A DNA stretch of 64,000 nt from Solemya velum gill symbiont (GTDB taxonomy: Bacteria; Pseudomonadota; Gammaproteobacteria; Chromatiales; Chromatiaceae): NCBI RefSeq assembly GCF_000787395.1, contig NZ_JRAA01000001.1:992001-1056000 (forward strand), in the 5' to 3' direction. A program made the translations under genes and the position numbers. Below the pieces are notes generated by a model. The model ran no database searches, was not told where the DNA came from, and saw only the letters and a program-made list of their open reading frames with translations. Shown here one piece after another: positions 18,907 to 28,815 of this stretch (its first letter is position 1; each line of letters starts with the position of its first letter).

Positions 18907-19290
18907 TTATAGCAGTTCCATGACGGCGTCCATCTCCACGCCGGCATCCTTGGGCAGGCTGGCAACACCAATAGCTGCGCGTGCCGGATAGGGTTCATTG
19001 AAATAGTCTGCCATGACCTGGTTCACAAGCGGGAAATGCGACAGGTCTGTCAGGAAGATATTGAGTTTGGCGATATCCGCCAGTGAACCACCGGCTGCCT
19101 GTGCCACGGCCTGCAGGTTGTCGAATACGCGACGAATTTGCGCTTCCATATCTCCGTCGACCATCTCCATGGTTTCCGGTACCAGAGGGATTTGTCCTGA
19201 CATGTAGACGGTTGTACCTGTCTTGACCGCCTGTGAATAGGTGCCGATTGCCTGGGGCGCCTTGTCTGTGTGGATGATTTCGCGGCTCAT
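18907..19290 (-). CDS. ridA: RidA family reactive imine/enamine deaminase
   Basis: RidA hydrolyses reactive 2-aminoacrylate and related imines formed by PLP enzymes, releasing ammonia. The 127-residue protein begins [20 protein letters not shown], with the conserved catalytic arginine in [17 protein letters not shown] near 101-117. The start at 19290 is chosen over an ATG 21 nt upstream, because GGGAG lies 8 nt before it. It lies 22 nt downstream of pdxA and is the last gene of the lptD-surA-pdxA-ridA operon. In E. coli this place is taken by rsmA (ksgA) instead. Confidence 0.93.
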   Translation of the reverse strand: MSREIIHTDKAPQAIGTYSQAVKTGTTVYMSGQIPLVPETMEMVDGDMEAQIRRVFDNLQAVAQAAGGSLADIAKLNIFLTDLSHFPLVNQVMADYFNEPYPARAAIGVASLPKDAGVEMDAVMELL

Positions 19291-19312
19291 ATCGAGTCTC
19301 CCTATATTCAAT

Positions 19313-20242
19313 TCAGTTAATCATTTCGCGGGCACAATTGACGGCAGCAATCAGACTGCCGACATCGGCTTTGCCACTACCGGCGAGATCCAGGGCGGTA
19401 CCGTGATCGACCGAGGTACGTATAATCGGCAAGCCCAGGGTGATATTGACTGCCTCACCGAACCCCATATGCTTGAGGACCGGAAGCCCCTGGTCATGAT
19501 ACATGGCGAGTACTGCATCTGCCTGTTGCAACAGTTTTGGTGTGAAGAGCGTATCTGCAGGTAACGGCTCACTGCAGTTGATGCCTTCACTTCGCAGCTG
19601 CTCAAGTACAGGCGCGATGATTTCTATCTCCTCGCGTCCCATGTGTCCACCCTCACCGGCATGTGGATTGAGCCCGCAGACCAGTATTCGTGGTGATGCG
19701 ATATGGAACTTGTCGACAAGGTCGTTATGCAGAATTCGCATCACCTTTTCAAGCAATGGCCGGGTGATTGCATCCGTTACATCCCGAAGCGGCAGGTGCG
19801 TTGTTGCAAGTGCGACGCGGAGACCGGGACAGGCGAGCATCATGACCGGATATCCACCAGTGATTTCAGCGAAATATTCTGTGTGGCCGCTAAAAGGAAT
19901 ACCGGCATCATTGATGATGCCCTTGTGAAGTGGAGCGGTTACGACAGCAGCGTAACGCCTTTGCATGCAGCCTTCCGCGGCTTCGCGCAAACTGTGCAGT
20001 ACAGCCTGGCTGTTTGAAACATTGAGTTCGCCGGCAACGACCGGGGCTGTCAGTGGAATATCGTGCACTGTTCCGCTGAAGGATGTTTTCAGCTGCTCAG
20101 CACGCTCCTCCAGCAATTCCCTGTTACCGATAAAAACAAGATCGTCGCAGTTGATGCGATGACTCAGTTCAACACAGAGATCCGGCCCGATCCCGGCCGG
20201 TTCACCAACAGTGACAGCGAGACGCTGTCGTGATGCACTCAT
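19313..20242 (-). CDS. pdxA: 4-hydroxythreonine-4-phosphate dehydrogenase
   Basis: PdxA oxidises 4-phosphohydroxy-L-threonine in the DXP-dependent route to pyridoxal phosphate. The 309-residue protein has the N-terminal [13 protein letters not shown], the metal-ligand region GHTEYFAE near 121, [10 protein letters not shown] near 189 and [16 protein letters not shown] near 247. Its ATG overlaps the surA stop by 4 nt, the same linkage as in E. coli surA-pdxA. The length is slightly below the E. coli protein, but all motifs are present. Confidence 0.97.
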   Translation of the reverse strand: MSASRQRLAVTVGEPAGIGPDLCVELSHRINCDDLVFIGNRELLEERAEQLKTSFSGTVHDIPLTAPVVAGELNVSNSQAVLHSLREAAEGCMQRRYAAVVTAPLHKGIINDAGIPFSGHTEYFAEITGGYPVMMLACPGLRVALATTHLPLRDVTDAITRPLLEKVMRILHNDLVDKFHIASPRILVCGLNPHAGEGGHMGREEIEIIAPVLEQLRSEGINCSEPLPADTLFTPKLLQQADAVLAMYHDQGLPVLKHMGFGEAVNITLGLPIIRTSVDHGTALDLAGSGKADVGSLIAAVNCAREMIN

Positions 20243-21189
20243 TCGAAATTGTCGTCCCTGTACTCGACGTAGGCCTGGTCGCGCAGACGTCGTGCCAGCA
20301 GGTCGAGCGATTCCTCGATTTTACGCTGCTGGATTTTAGCTTTCGCTGCTTCACGCGCCGCGGTATCGGCAGATGTCTGCTTACGGCGATCAAGAACCTG
20401 TGCCAGGTGCCAGCCGAAAGGTGTCTGGAAAGGCTGTGAAATCTGATCTTTCTTGAGTCGTTTGAGCTGCTTTTCAAATGCAGGTGTCGCTACTCCTGGG
20501 CTCAACCAGCCGAGATCGCCGCCCTTGAGGGCAGAGGCGGTATCATCTGAATAAGCCTGCGCAAGTGACGCGAATGACTCGCCATCGATGATTTGCTGAC
20601 GAATTTCGGCAAGGCGGGCCTTTGCTTCCTTGTTGGAGAGCTGCTCACCCGGACGTAGCAGGATATGGCGTGCTTTTGTCTGGTTGATCGTTTTGGTCTT
20701 TCCGCTGCCGCCATGAATGCTCAGATAGTTATCGATTTCAGACTCGGTCACCTGAACCTGGCTGGAGAGGCTCTTTTGATGGAATTTTTGCTGTCCGATC
20801 TGCTTGCGCAGGTTCTCACGAAAAGCGGTGTAGCTCTGGCCTTGGCGTCCAAGTATCTGGCGTAGCTGGGAAACAGTGATCTTGTTGCGTGCAGCGATGG
20901 TGGCAACTGCTGAATCGACCTCTTCGTCTGTCACCTTGATGCCGGCACGATCCGCAGCAAGTTTTTGTGCCCTGCTGGTAATCAGTTTGTCGAGCACGCG
21001 TCGCTCGTGAGCTGCCTTTGACTCCCCTTTCTGACGACGGTTGCCTTTCATTGCGCGGTTGAGCTCGGAGCGAAGGACTACATCATCTTCGACAACAGCA
21101 ACGATTTCGTCGAGAGGCTTTGCAGCATGTGCAGCCAGTGGCAACAGGAGAGTGAAGCCGAGGGCAATTAAGAAGGGAAATTTTTTCAT
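20239..21189 (-). CDS. surA: Periplasmic chaperone SurA with a single parvulin domain
   Basis: SurA escorts outer-membrane proteins to the BAM complex. The 316-residue protein has a signal peptide (about 1-22, cut after AHA), the SurA N-domain (about 25-155), and one parvulin-type PPIase domain (about 170-275), with ARHILL near 169, [10 protein letters not shown] near 222 and [14 protein letters not shown] near 255. E. coli SurA has about 428 residues and two parvulin domains. Here one domain is missing, although the gene is intact and overlaps pdxA. Its place between lptD and pdxA supports SurA over another parvulin such as PpiD. Confidence 0.9.
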   Translation of the reverse strand: MKKFPFLIALGFTLLLPLAAHAAKPLDEIVAVVEDDVVLRSELNRAMKGNRRQKGESKAAHERRVLDKLITSRAQKLAADRAGIKVTDEEVDSAVATIAARNKITVSQLRQILGRQGQSYTAFRENLRKQIGQQKFHQKSLSSQVQVTESEIDNYLSIHGGSGKTKTINQTKARHILLRPGEQLSNKEAKARLAEIRQQIIDGESFASLAQAYSDDTASALKGGDLGWLSPGVATPAFEKQLKRLKKDQISQPFQTPFGWHLAQVLDRRKQTSADTAAREAAKAKIQQRKIEESLDLLARRLRDQAYVEYRDDNFE

Positions 21190-21228
21190 CTGGTCAACCT
21201 GCGTCTGATTTAGTGCTTAGACAGTGTG

Positions 21229-23475
21229 TTAATAATAGGTTTCAAATTGGTCGTGTGCCGATACCGGGGGAGAAATTCTCTTACCAAGACCGCCAGTACC
21301 GAACTCACCTAGCCCCTTGAGAAGGAATTGCAGCGAGAAGCCGGTATCGTAACGGTGTTCATCGGTTTCGTCATCGGCACGGCGCGTAACCAGGCCGCGT
21401 ACAGCCCAGCAACACGAATCATACTCGACCCCGGCAGCAACATCCAGAAGCCTGTCCTCTTCGAGTGAGTAGAGCAGGTTGCCGACAACATTCAAGTTGC
21501 TCGAAACACGCCAGCCGGTTGCTGCGGAGAGATAGTTGAGCTCTTCTTCCTTTTCAGCCGAGACCTGGTTGCGTTCGCGCCATGCCAGTGAGGCATAGCG
21601 GCCGGCATCCGTGTCATGGTAATTGACACCGATAAAACTGTTGCGATGGTTGGTCGATTCCTTGCTCCATTGCAGTGCCGTATCAACTGACCAAAGATCA
21701 TTGATCTGTGAGTAGAGGCTCGCAACGAAGGCGGTCTCATCGGTGATGATGCCTTGCGAGTCTGGCAAGTTGACCTCGTGCTCATCAAAATAGATGATCT
21801 GGCCAAGACTGGCGCGCAGCCACTCGAAGCCACTGTCATGGCTGATAAACCTGGTGGTGATTGCAGCAACCATCTGGTTGGCATCCCCTACCCTGTCAGA
21901 TCCGGTGAAGCGATTCTCACGAAACAGATTTTCGAAACTGAAGTCAGCCAGTCTGCTGTCAAAAACGGGCAGGTTGTCCTGGTTTGTATAAGGCGTATAG
22001 GTATAGAAGAGGCGCGGTTCCAGTGTTTGCAATGATGAGATGCCAAACCAGTTGGTATCGCGTTCATATACCAGTGATCCGTCAAGAGTCGCAGTAATGC
22101 TTGTACGGGTTGTATCTTTATCGACCCCTGGTGTGGTGCCGGTGCGATCGAGTGAATAGCTGGTGTAACGTCCGCTCAGTTTTGCTTTGAATGAGCCCCA
22201 GGGGCGCAGCAGGTCGATACCAGCAGCTGGTTGCAGGTCGACGCGGTTGCCAATCGCCTTGTCAGGATCCCTGTTTTCAAAGCGCACGTAGCTGGCATCC
22301 GCTTCTGTGAAAAAACCATTCTGATGAAACTTGCGCCAGTTGAAGAGAATTTCCGGCAGACGTTCATACGCTTGAGCCGCATCCATATCGGTAGGATCAA
22401 AGTCAGCGAATTTGATCGATGCGTCCCAATAGCTGTCACGGTATGAGAGCGTCGCAAAACGTTCTCTGTAGCTGTTAGAAGAGCTATCCAGGTCAGTCTG
22501 CATATCATCGAGGTATTCACTGTCCGAGACATGGGTGTAATCAATCTCGGCTGACAGGTGTGGAGAGAATTGCGCCTGGTTGCGCCAGCGCCACATGTAA
22601 CGCAGTTCATCGCCCTCGTTGTCGTCATCCCATGGTGCAATCTCAGCCTCAAAAATGCCCTGGTGCTGCTCCGTGAGGTAGCGGAATTCGCCGCCAAGAA
22701 TCAGGCCGCGCTTGGTTGTGATGCGTGGATAGATGGTGGCGTCGTAATTTGGAGCCAAGTTGAGATAGTAAGGCGCCATCAGTTCAGTTCCGGTGCTTGA
22801 GGTGACACGGATACTGGGTAGCAGGAGCCCCGTATGTCGCTTGCCATCAACCGGGAACTGGAAATAGGGTACATAGAGAAGCGTTGTATCACCCGCTTTT
22901 AGGTGCACATTGTGGGCGGTCAGAACCCCTTTTTCACGGTCGATTTTCATTTTCGACGCTTCCAGTCGCCACGCAGGGTCTTCCATTGGGCAGCTGCTAT
23001 AGCTGATATCACTGAAGCTGGAGATACCGTCAATCGTGATGTTCGAGGTACCGGCAGTGCCGTTGCCGCCAGTCTCGATCAGGCGATAGCTGACCGGCGT
23101 ATTTGATTCGACGCGCTTTTCATCGACGAAATAGGTGATTTCCTGTGTAGAGAAGCTGTAGCCGGGCTGGCGAATAATGACGTCGCCGGTGGCGTCTATT
23201 CGTCCCCCGCGCCTGTCGTAACTGACGTTATTGGCAGAAATGTGCTGGCTATTCTGTTGCAGTTGCACGCCCCCACCCATTTGCAGCTGCTCACTATGCA
23301 TATTCCATGAGGCATGTCCGGCATCAATGACCAGGTCATCAGATAGATTCGGTATTGATGTGACAGGCTGTGCCAGGCACGAGTGCTCGACCGCTGCCAT
23401 CGTGCTGTTGGCAACCATGGAGCCTGTCAGTAGCAGGGTGAACTGTAGGGCATGAAATCTTGTCACAGGTGTCAC
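21229..23475 (-). CDS. lptD: LPS-assembly outer-membrane protein LptD
   Basis: LptD with LptE inserts lipopolysaccharide into the outer leaflet. The 748-residue protein has a signal peptide (about 1-28), an N-terminal OstA/LptA-like domain (about 45-190) and a long C-terminal beta barrel ending in an aromatic (ETYY). Cysteines matching the known disulfide scheme are visible: one near the mature N-terminus (residue 33), one near 162 (SYSSCPMED), and an adjacent CC pair near the C-terminus (DSCCWAVRG). It heads the lptD-surA-pdxA-ridA operon and is divergent from the AmgK-like gene, with 203 nt between. Confidence 0.96.
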   Translation of the reverse strand: MTPVTRFHALQFTLLLTGSMVANSTMAAVEHSCLAQPVTSIPNLSDDLVIDAGHASWNMHSEQLQMGGGVQLQQNSQHISANNVSYDRRGGRIDATGDVIIRQPGYSFSTQEITYFVDEKRVESNTPVSYRLIETGGNGTAGTSNITIDGISSFSDISYSSCPMEDPAWRLEASKMKIDREKGVLTAHNVHLKAGDTTLLYVPYFQFPVDGKRHTGLLLPSIRVTSSTGTELMAPYYLNLAPNYDATIYPRITTKRGLILGGEFRYLTEQHQGIFEAEIAPWDDDNEGDELRYMWRWRNQAQFSPHLSAEIDYTHVSDSEYLDDMQTDLDSSSNSYRERFATLSYRDSYWDASIKFADFDPTDMDAAQAYERLPEILFNWRKFHQNGFFTEADASYVRFENRDPDKAIGNRVDLQPAAGIDLLRPWGSFKAKLSGRYTSYSLDRTGTTPGVDKDTTRTSITATLDGSLVYERDTNWFGISSLQTLEPRLFYTYTPYTNQDNLPVFDSRLADFSFENLFRENRFTGSDRVGDANQMVAAITTRFISHDSGFEWLRASLGQIIYFDEHEVNLPDSQGIITDETAFVASLYSQINDLWSVDTALQWSKESTNHRNSFIGVNYHDTDAGRYASLAWRERNQVSAEKEEELNYLSAATGWRVSSNLNVVGNLLYSLEEDRLLDVAAGVEYDSCCWAVRGLVTRRADDETDEHRYDTGFSLQFLLKGLGEFGTGGLGKRISPPVSAHDQFETYY

Positions 23476-23678
23476 ATTTTCACAGGTTATCAGGGCCAGT
23501 TGATTTAGAATGCACAGATTGGAACATTTATCTCGAGCGTTTCAATGAGATTCAATGCTGAATCCAGCACTATTATTTGTTGCCATTCTATTGGTAAATG
23601 TGTCGCTTGTCGCGCTGTTTTGTTCTCTGCTCGAACTTACAGAGCCCGGCAGTAGATTGAATTTTCGGAGTAAGTTGC

Positions 23679-24674
23679 ATGCCACAAAGAATTGAGGCCA
23701 TCAGGAACTGGCTGGACGCACAATGGAAGACGCAGGGAACTGATATCGCCCAGGTCTCTGGTGACGCCTCCTTCAGGCGCTATTTTCGTGCGGTTGGTCC
23801 GGACGGCACGCCATGGGTGGTCATGGATGCGCCGCCGGAAAAAGAGGACTGTGGCCCCTTTATAGATATAGAGAAAAGGCTTTCTGCCGCAGGCTTGCAT
23901 GTGCCGAGGATTGTTGCGCACGAGGCTGAACAGGGATTTCTGCTGCTCGAGGATCTCGGCGATGTGCAGTATCTCGAAGAGCTTAACGAGGAGAGCGCAC
24001 CACGTCTTTACGGTGAAGCCCTGAGCGCACTAGTGACGATGCAGGCATCTACCTCGTCTGACGGACTGCCTCTGTACGAGGCTAACCTGCTGCGTTTCGA
24101 GATGGAGCTGTTTCGTGACTGGCTGTGCAGAGAGCACCTCGACCTGAAACTGGGTGAGCAGGAGCATGACATGCTCGATGAAGCCTTTCACCAACTTACC
24201 ATGAACGCCCTTGAGCAGCCGCAAGTGTTCGTGCACCGGGATTACCATTCGCGCAACCTGATGGTGTCGCATCCGCCACTGCCCGGAATTATCGATTTTC
24301 AGGACGCCGTTGTTGGCCCTATAACCTACGACCTGGTGTCACTGCTCAAGGATGCCTATATCCGCTGGCCGCTGCAGCAGGTGGATGATTGGGCGATGGG
24401 CTATGCCGAAATGGCAGTCCAGTCCGGGCTGATGCCAGCCAGTGACAAGGAGAAGTTCCAGCGCTGGTTTGATCTGATGGGGCTGCAGCGCCATATTAAG
24501 GTGGCGGGTATTTTCGCGCGCCTCTACCGGCGTGACGGCAAGGCGGGCTATCTTGACGATATCGCGCTCGTTCTCGACTATATTCTGGAGATGGAGCCAA
24601 AATACGAGATGATCGAACCACTTTGCAAGCTGATCCGCGAGGACGTCATCCCCGGTTTGCAGGCAGCGGATTAA
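23679..24674 (+). CDS. AmgK-like amino-sugar kinase (aminoglycoside phosphotransferase fold)
   Basis: The 331-residue protein has the APH kinase motifs VHRDYHSRNLM near residue 187 and IIDFQDAVVGPITYDL near 206. The ending of this motif, PITYDLVSLLKDAYIRWP, is typical of AmgK, the anomeric MurNAc/GlcNAc kinase of peptidoglycan recycling. In Pseudomonas amgK also lies next to lptD and is followed by the nucleotidyltransferase gene murU. Here a HAD phosphatase follows, so the pair differs. The role in MurNAc recycling is inferred from sequence type and place. A GGAG site lies 8 nt before the ATG. Confidence 0.8.
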   Translation: MPQRIEAIRNWLDAQWKTQGTDIAQVSGDASFRRYFRAVGPDGTPWVVMDAPPEKEDCGPFIDIEKRLSAAGLHVPRIVAHEAEQGFLLLEDLGDVQYLEELNEESAPRLYGEALSALVTMQASTSSDGLPLYEANLLRFEMELFRDWLCREHLDLKLGEQEHDMLDEAFHQLTMNALEQPQVFVHRDYHSRNLMVSHPPLPGIIDFQDAVVGPITYDLVSLLKDAYIRWPLQQVDDWAMGYAEMAVQSGLMPASDKEKFQRWFDLMGLQRHIKVAGIFARLYRRDGKAGYLDDIALVLDYILEMEPKYEMIEPLCKLIREDVIPGLQAAD

Positions 24675-24678
24675 GCAG

Positions 24679-25395
24679 ATGCTAGAGCATCTTTACCCAG
24701 GTCTGCGCCTGATCACCTTTGATCTGGACGACACGCTATGGCCTTGTCACGAGACCATTATGCGTGCAGAAGACGCCCTGTTTGAGTGGCTGCAGACACG
24801 CGCACCAGGTCTCACCGAGGCCCATTCAGTCAGTTCGATGCGTGAACACCGTCGCGAACTGGCACGCGCCAATCCACACCTGATGCATGATTTGAACCTG
24901 CTCAGAACACGTCACCTGGAAGTGCTGCTTGAAGAGAGTGGCCATGATATCTCCTTGGCGGTTATGGCCACAGAATATTTTCAGGAACACCGTAATCGAG
25001 TTGAGCCATTCGACGATGTACCCGAGGTATTGCAGCAGCTAGCTCGACACTACACGCTGATCTCGGTTACCAACGGCACTTCAGAAATCGATAAAACTCC
25101 GCTGGCCGGGCTGTTCCACCACTCTCTGACGGCAGCACAGGTTGGCCATGCCAAGCCGCATCCAGCGATGTTGGAGGAGGCGTTGAAACTTGCCGATGCC
25201 AAACCTGGGGAATCTCTACACATAGGTGATGACCCGAAGCGTGATGTTCTACCGGCACAGGCGCTAGGCATGCAGGCGGTCAGGGTGGTGCGAGTCGATA
25301 CAAAATTCAGCTGTGGTGTCGAGGAAGAGGTTGAAACCCCGGATGTATTGCATATCAACTCACTACATGAACTGTTCAACGAAATAATGGATTGA
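24679..25395 (+). CDS. HAD-superfamily phosphatase, YigB-like
   Basis: The 238-residue protein has the HAD motifs in order: DLDDTLW near residue 16 (nucleophile Asp and acid Asp), SVTNGT near 130, KPHP near 155, and IGDDPKRDV near 177. The helical cap follows motif I (type C1). E. coli YigB, a flavin mononucleotide phosphatase, has a similar layout. The gene starts 4 nt after the AmgK-like gene, so the two are almost surely coexpressed. A sugar-phosphate substrate linked to the kinase is possible but unproved. Confidence 0.85.
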   Translation: MLEHLYPGLRLITFDLDDTLWPCHETIMRAEDALFEWLQTRAPGLTEAHSVSSMREHRRELARANPHLMHDLNLLRTRHLEVLLEESGHDISLAVMATEYFQEHRNRVEPFDDVPEVLQQLARHYTLISVTNGTSEIDKTPLAGLFHHSLTAAQVGHAKPHPAMLEEALKLADAKPGESLHIGDDPKRDVLPAQALGMQAVRVVRVDTKFSCGVEEEVETPDVLHINSLHELFNEIMD

Positions 25396-25639
25396 CACAG
25401 GCTCTTGACACGAATTGTGCTCTGCACCACACTAGGATCTTGCCCTGAGAAATGGCTACCGGAGTCATCTCTTTTTTATTACTGTTGATATTTAAAACAT
25501 GCGAACTGGCCACAACCGGGATCGCAATATAATCAATCAGGCATGCCGGACTGCAAGGGAGTGCAGGAGGAGAGAAGCGTTGCGCCGCGTGACTTTCCAT
25601 GGGTAATCATGCCACCTTTGAAAACGTCTGGAGGAATCA

Positions 25640-27532
25640 GTGGACTATCAAAGCTATTACCGTAAGTCGATCGAAGAGCCCGAAGCATTTTGGGGTGAAG
25701 AGGCAGAAAAACTGCAATGGTACAAGTTCCCAAATCAAATCCTGCAGCATGAGGGGAACGAGTGGAACTGGTTTGCCGATGGTGAAATGAACACCTGTTA
25801 CATGGCCGTTGACTATCACGTCGAAAACGGCCGTGGAGACCAGGTTGCAATCTATTATGACTCGCCTGTGTCCGATACCAAGTCGCAGATCACTTTCAGT
25901 GAGTTACGTGACCAGGTCGCCCGCTTTGCCGGTGCACTGAAGGCACGTGGTGTCGAGAAGGGCGACACGGTTGTTATCTACATGCCGATGGTGCCGGAAG
26001 TGCTGGTTGCTATGCTCGCCTGTGCACGTCTCGGTGCAATCCACTCCGTCGTGTTCGGCGGTTTTGCCTCGCATGAACTGGCGATCCGAATCAATGATGC
26101 CAAGCCGAAGCTGCTGTTAACTTCAAGTTGTGGCATCGAAATTGGCAAGGTCATTGCATACCAGCCCCTGGTTGATGCTGCGATCGAGGAAGCTGATCAC
26201 AAGCCTGATGCAGTCGTCGTACTGCATCGCCCGCAGGCCGAATTCCAGATGAAGGAAGGCCGCGATCTCGACTGGTACGGTTTCCAGGAGGGTGTAGAGC
26301 CTGCTGATCCGGTTCCGGTCAAGGCGACTGATCCTCTCTATATCCTTTATACCTCGGGCACCACTGGTCAACCCAAGGGTGTTGTCAGGCAGAATGGCGG
26401 TCACGCAGTCGCTATGCGCTTCTCGATGGAATACATCTACGATGTCAAGCCGGGCGAGGTTTTCTGGGCTGCATCAGATGTTGGCTGGGTTGTGGGACAC
26501 TCCTATATCGTCTATGCACCCCTGTTGCATGGCTGCTCAACTATCGTTTATGAAGGCAAGCCGGTACGTACACCGGATGCAGGTGGATTCTGGCGTGTCA
26601 TGGAAGAGTACAAGGTCAGTGCCTTCTTTACTGCGCCGACAGCATTCCGCGCGGTCAAAAAAGAGGATCCAAACGGCGAATTACTCAAGAAGTATGACCT
26701 TTCCAGTGTTCGCGCCATCTACCAGGCCGGTGAGCGACTTGATCCACCGACCTACGAGTGGCTCAGCGATCTGCTCAAAAAACCGATTCTGGATCACTGG
26801 TGGCAGACGGAAACCGGCTGGGGCATCGCAGCCAACCCGGCGGGTATCAAGCAGGAGCCGGTCAAGAGTGGCTCTGCGACATTCCCTGTTCCCGGCTACC
26901 AGCTCCATGTTCTCGATGAGGCGGGTAATGTACTGGGGCCGAATGAGCAGGGGGCATTGGCAATCAAGTTGCCGATGCCGCCGAGCTGTCTTAATACGCT
27001 GTGGAACAACCATGAGCGTTTTGTTGAGGCCTACCTGGATACTTACCCCGGCTACTACCTGTGTGGTGATGACGGCTATATCGATGAAGATGGTTATGTC
27101 TTTGTCATGGGCCGTATCGATGATGTTATCAACGTCGCCGGCCACAGGCTCTCAACCGGTGAAATGGAAGAGGTTGTTGCAAGTCATGACGCGATTGCCG
27201 AGTGCGCCGTCGTGGGTATCAATGACGAGCTGAAGGGTCAGTTGCCAGTTGCTTTCTACATCCGCAAGGATGGTGTCGATAAGGAGCCGGAAGAGATTCA
27301 GAAGGAGTTGATCCAGATGGTACGCGGTACCATCGGTGCAATCTGCTGTTTCTCCAAGGCGATGGAGGTCAAGCGTTTGCCCAAGACACGTTCCGGCAAG
27401 ATTCTGCGCAAGACCATTCGCCAGATCTCCGAGACGGATGATGTGCCGACACCTGCGACCATCGATGATCCGGGTATTCTCGATGAGATTCGGGAGGCTT
27501 ATAAAACAGCCAAGGTTGGACGCTTCGTATAA
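25640..27532 (+). CDS. Propionyl-CoA/acetyl-CoA synthetase family enzyme (PrpE-like)
   Basis: This AMP-forming acyl-CoA synthetase joins a short-chain acid to CoA with ATP. The 630-residue protein has the P-loop-like YTSGTTGQPKGV near 237, DHWWQTETGWG near 388, the hinge MGRIDDVINVAGHRLS near 491, and the C-terminal catalytic lysine in RSGKILRKT near 585. The start region (YYRKSIEEPEAFWGEEA) is closer to PrpE than to Acs, which begins with a longer N-terminus. It starts with GTG, with a strong GGAGG site. A 244-nt gap precedes it and a terminator follows. Confidence 0.85.
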   Translation: MDYQSYYRKSIEEPEAFWGEEAEKLQWYKFPNQILQHEGNEWNWFADGEMNTCYMAVDYHVENGRGDQVAIYYDSPVSDTKSQITFSELRDQVARFAGALKARGVEKGDTVVIYMPMVPEVLVAMLACARLGAIHSVVFGGFASHELAIRINDAKPKLLLTSSCGIEIGKVIAYQPLVDAAIEEADHKPDAVVVLHRPQAEFQMKEGRDLDWYGFQEGVEPADPVPVKATDPLYILYTSGTTGQPKGVVRQNGGHAVAMRFSMEYIYDVKPGEVFWAASDVGWVVGHSYIVYAPLLHGCSTIVYEGKPVRTPDAGGFWRVMEEYKVSAFFTAPTAFRAVKKEDPNGELLKKYDLSSVRAIYQAGERLDPPTYEWLSDLLKKPILDHWWQTETGWGIAANPAGIKQEPVKSGSATFPVPGYQLHVLDEAGNVLGPNEQGALAIKLPMPPSCLNTLWNNHERFVEAYLDTYPGYYLCGDDGYIDEDGYVFVMGRIDDVINVAGHRLSTGEMEEVVASHDAIAECAVVGINDELKGQLPVAFYIRKDGVDKEPEEIQKELIQMVRGTIGAICCFSKAMEVKRLPKTRSGKILRKTIRQISETDDVPTPATIDDPGILDEIREAYKTAKVGRFV

Positions 27533-27550
27533 CGAAGAGCCAGTCAAAAA

Positions 27551-27583
27551 AAACAGGCCGGGCAATGCCCGGCCTGTTTTTTA
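27551..27583. terminator. Bidirectional rho-independent terminator
   Basis: AACAGGCCGGGC and GCCCGGCCTGTT pair perfectly around a short AAT loop. The stem is followed by T-runs on the plus strand and preceded by A-runs that give T-runs on the minus strand. It separates the convergent acyl-CoA synthetase and ald genes. Confidence 0.92.
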
Positions 27584-27600
27584 TTAAAAAGAAGGAATGA

Positions 27601-28722
27601 TCAGGTAGCCTGTTTCAAAGCCTCGGTTGCCGGTACATAGTCATACCCCAGCGCCTCGGCAACAGCCTTGTATGTCACCTGCCCTGCATGCACATTGAGA
27701 CCATTCAACAGGTTGTGATCACGCATCATCGCCCTGATCGGATCATCTGCCAGGGCCAGCGTGAAGGGAAGCGTTGCATTATTGAGTGCCATGCTAGCAG
27801 TGCGTGCCACTCCGCCCGGCATGTTTGCAACACAGTAATGCACCACATCATCAACAACAAAAGTCGGTTTCTCGTGCGTGGTCGGATGCGAGGTTTCAAA
27901 GCAGCCGCCCTGGTCTATCGCCACATCAATAATCACGGCGCCCCTCTTCATACGACGAATCATATCCCGCGTCAGCAGCTTGGGGGCCGCAGCGCCGGGT
28001 ACCAGCACGGCACCGATGACAAGGTCGGCATCCAGTGCATACTTCTCGAGTATGGTGGTAGTCGAATAGATACAGCGGACACGGCCTTTATAATCGTTAT
28101 CGAGTTCACGCAGGCGTGCAATAGAGCGGTCGATTATGGTGACTTCGGCGCCCATGCCAACGGCCATCGCTGCTGCATTTTCACCAACCACACCGCCGCC
28201 GATGATCAGTACCTTTGCTGGTGCAACCCCAGGTACGCCACCGAGTAGTACGCCACGCCCGCCTTGCGCCATTTCAAGGTGGTACGCACCTTCCTGGGCC
28301 GACATGCGCCCTGCCACTTCAGACATGGGCGCCAGTAATGGCAAGCCCCCATGCTCATCGGTAACGGTTTCATAGGCGACACAGGTTGCGCCTGATTTGA
28401 TCAGCAGTTCGGTCTGGCGCGGGTCTGGTGCAAGATGCAGATAAGTGAACAACAGCTGGCCGTTGCGCAGCATTGCGCACTCATCGGGCTGTGGCTCCTT
28501 GACCTTGACGATCATGCCGGCGCGCAGAAAAACCTCATCCGGTGTACCGGCCAGTTCAGCACCGGCATCGAGATACTCCCGGTTGGAGAAATCGATCGAA
28601 CTGCCGGCATCTTTTTGAACCAGGACCTGGTGCCCGTGGCTGACGAGCTCTCTGACGGATGCCGGGATCAGGCCAACCCTGTATTCATTGTTTTTTATTT
28701 CCGTGGGAACGCCGATCAGCAT
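27601..28722 (-). CDS. ald: Alanine dehydrogenase
   Basis: Ald interconverts L-alanine and pyruvate plus ammonia with NAD. The 373-residue protein starts [17 protein letters not shown], has the substrate-binding lysine region [10 protein letters not shown] near 72, the Rossmann motif [10 protein letters not shown] near 173, and the family NMPGGVART region near 298. It has an AGGAG site 7 nt before the ATG and is divergent from recQ, with 93 nt between. The length and motifs match bacterial Ald rather than the beta subunit of transhydrogenase. Confidence 0.96.
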   Translation of the reverse strand: MLIGVPTEIKNNEYRVGLIPASVRELVSHGHQVLVQKDAGSSIDFSNREYLDAGAELAGTPDEVFLRAGMIVKVKEPQPDECAMLRNGQLLFTYLHLAPDPRQTELLIKSGATCVAYETVTDEHGGLPLLAPMSEVAGRMSAQEGAYHLEMAQGGRGVLLGGVPGVAPAKVLIIGGGVVGENAAAMAVGMGAEVTIIDRSIARLRELDNDYKGRVRCIYSTTTILEKYALDADLVIGAVLVPGAAAPKLLTRDMIRRMKRGAVIIDVAIDQGGCFETSHPTTHEKPTFVVDDVVHYCVANMPGGVARTASMALNNATLPFTLALADDPIRAMMRDHNLLNGLNVHAGQVTYKAVAEALGYDYVPATEALKQAT

Positions 28723-28815
28723 ACTTTTCTCCTTTTTCGCCTTAGTTTAGCTGCTATTCTAAACCCTTGCCCATGGTGCTTGCAATGAGAAGGGATTTAG
28801 GCGAGTCTGGGCAGC

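Noticed and set aside
26379-27233. 284-codon open frame on the plus strand inside the acyl-CoA synthetase gene
   Set aside because: It is an out-of-frame shadow, rich in Arg and Ser, of a gene with clear motifs in the other frame.
25640-27532. Annotation as acetyl-CoA synthetase Acs
   Set aside because: The N-terminus and spacing resemble PrpE-type enzymes more; substrate cannot be fixed, so a broader name was given.
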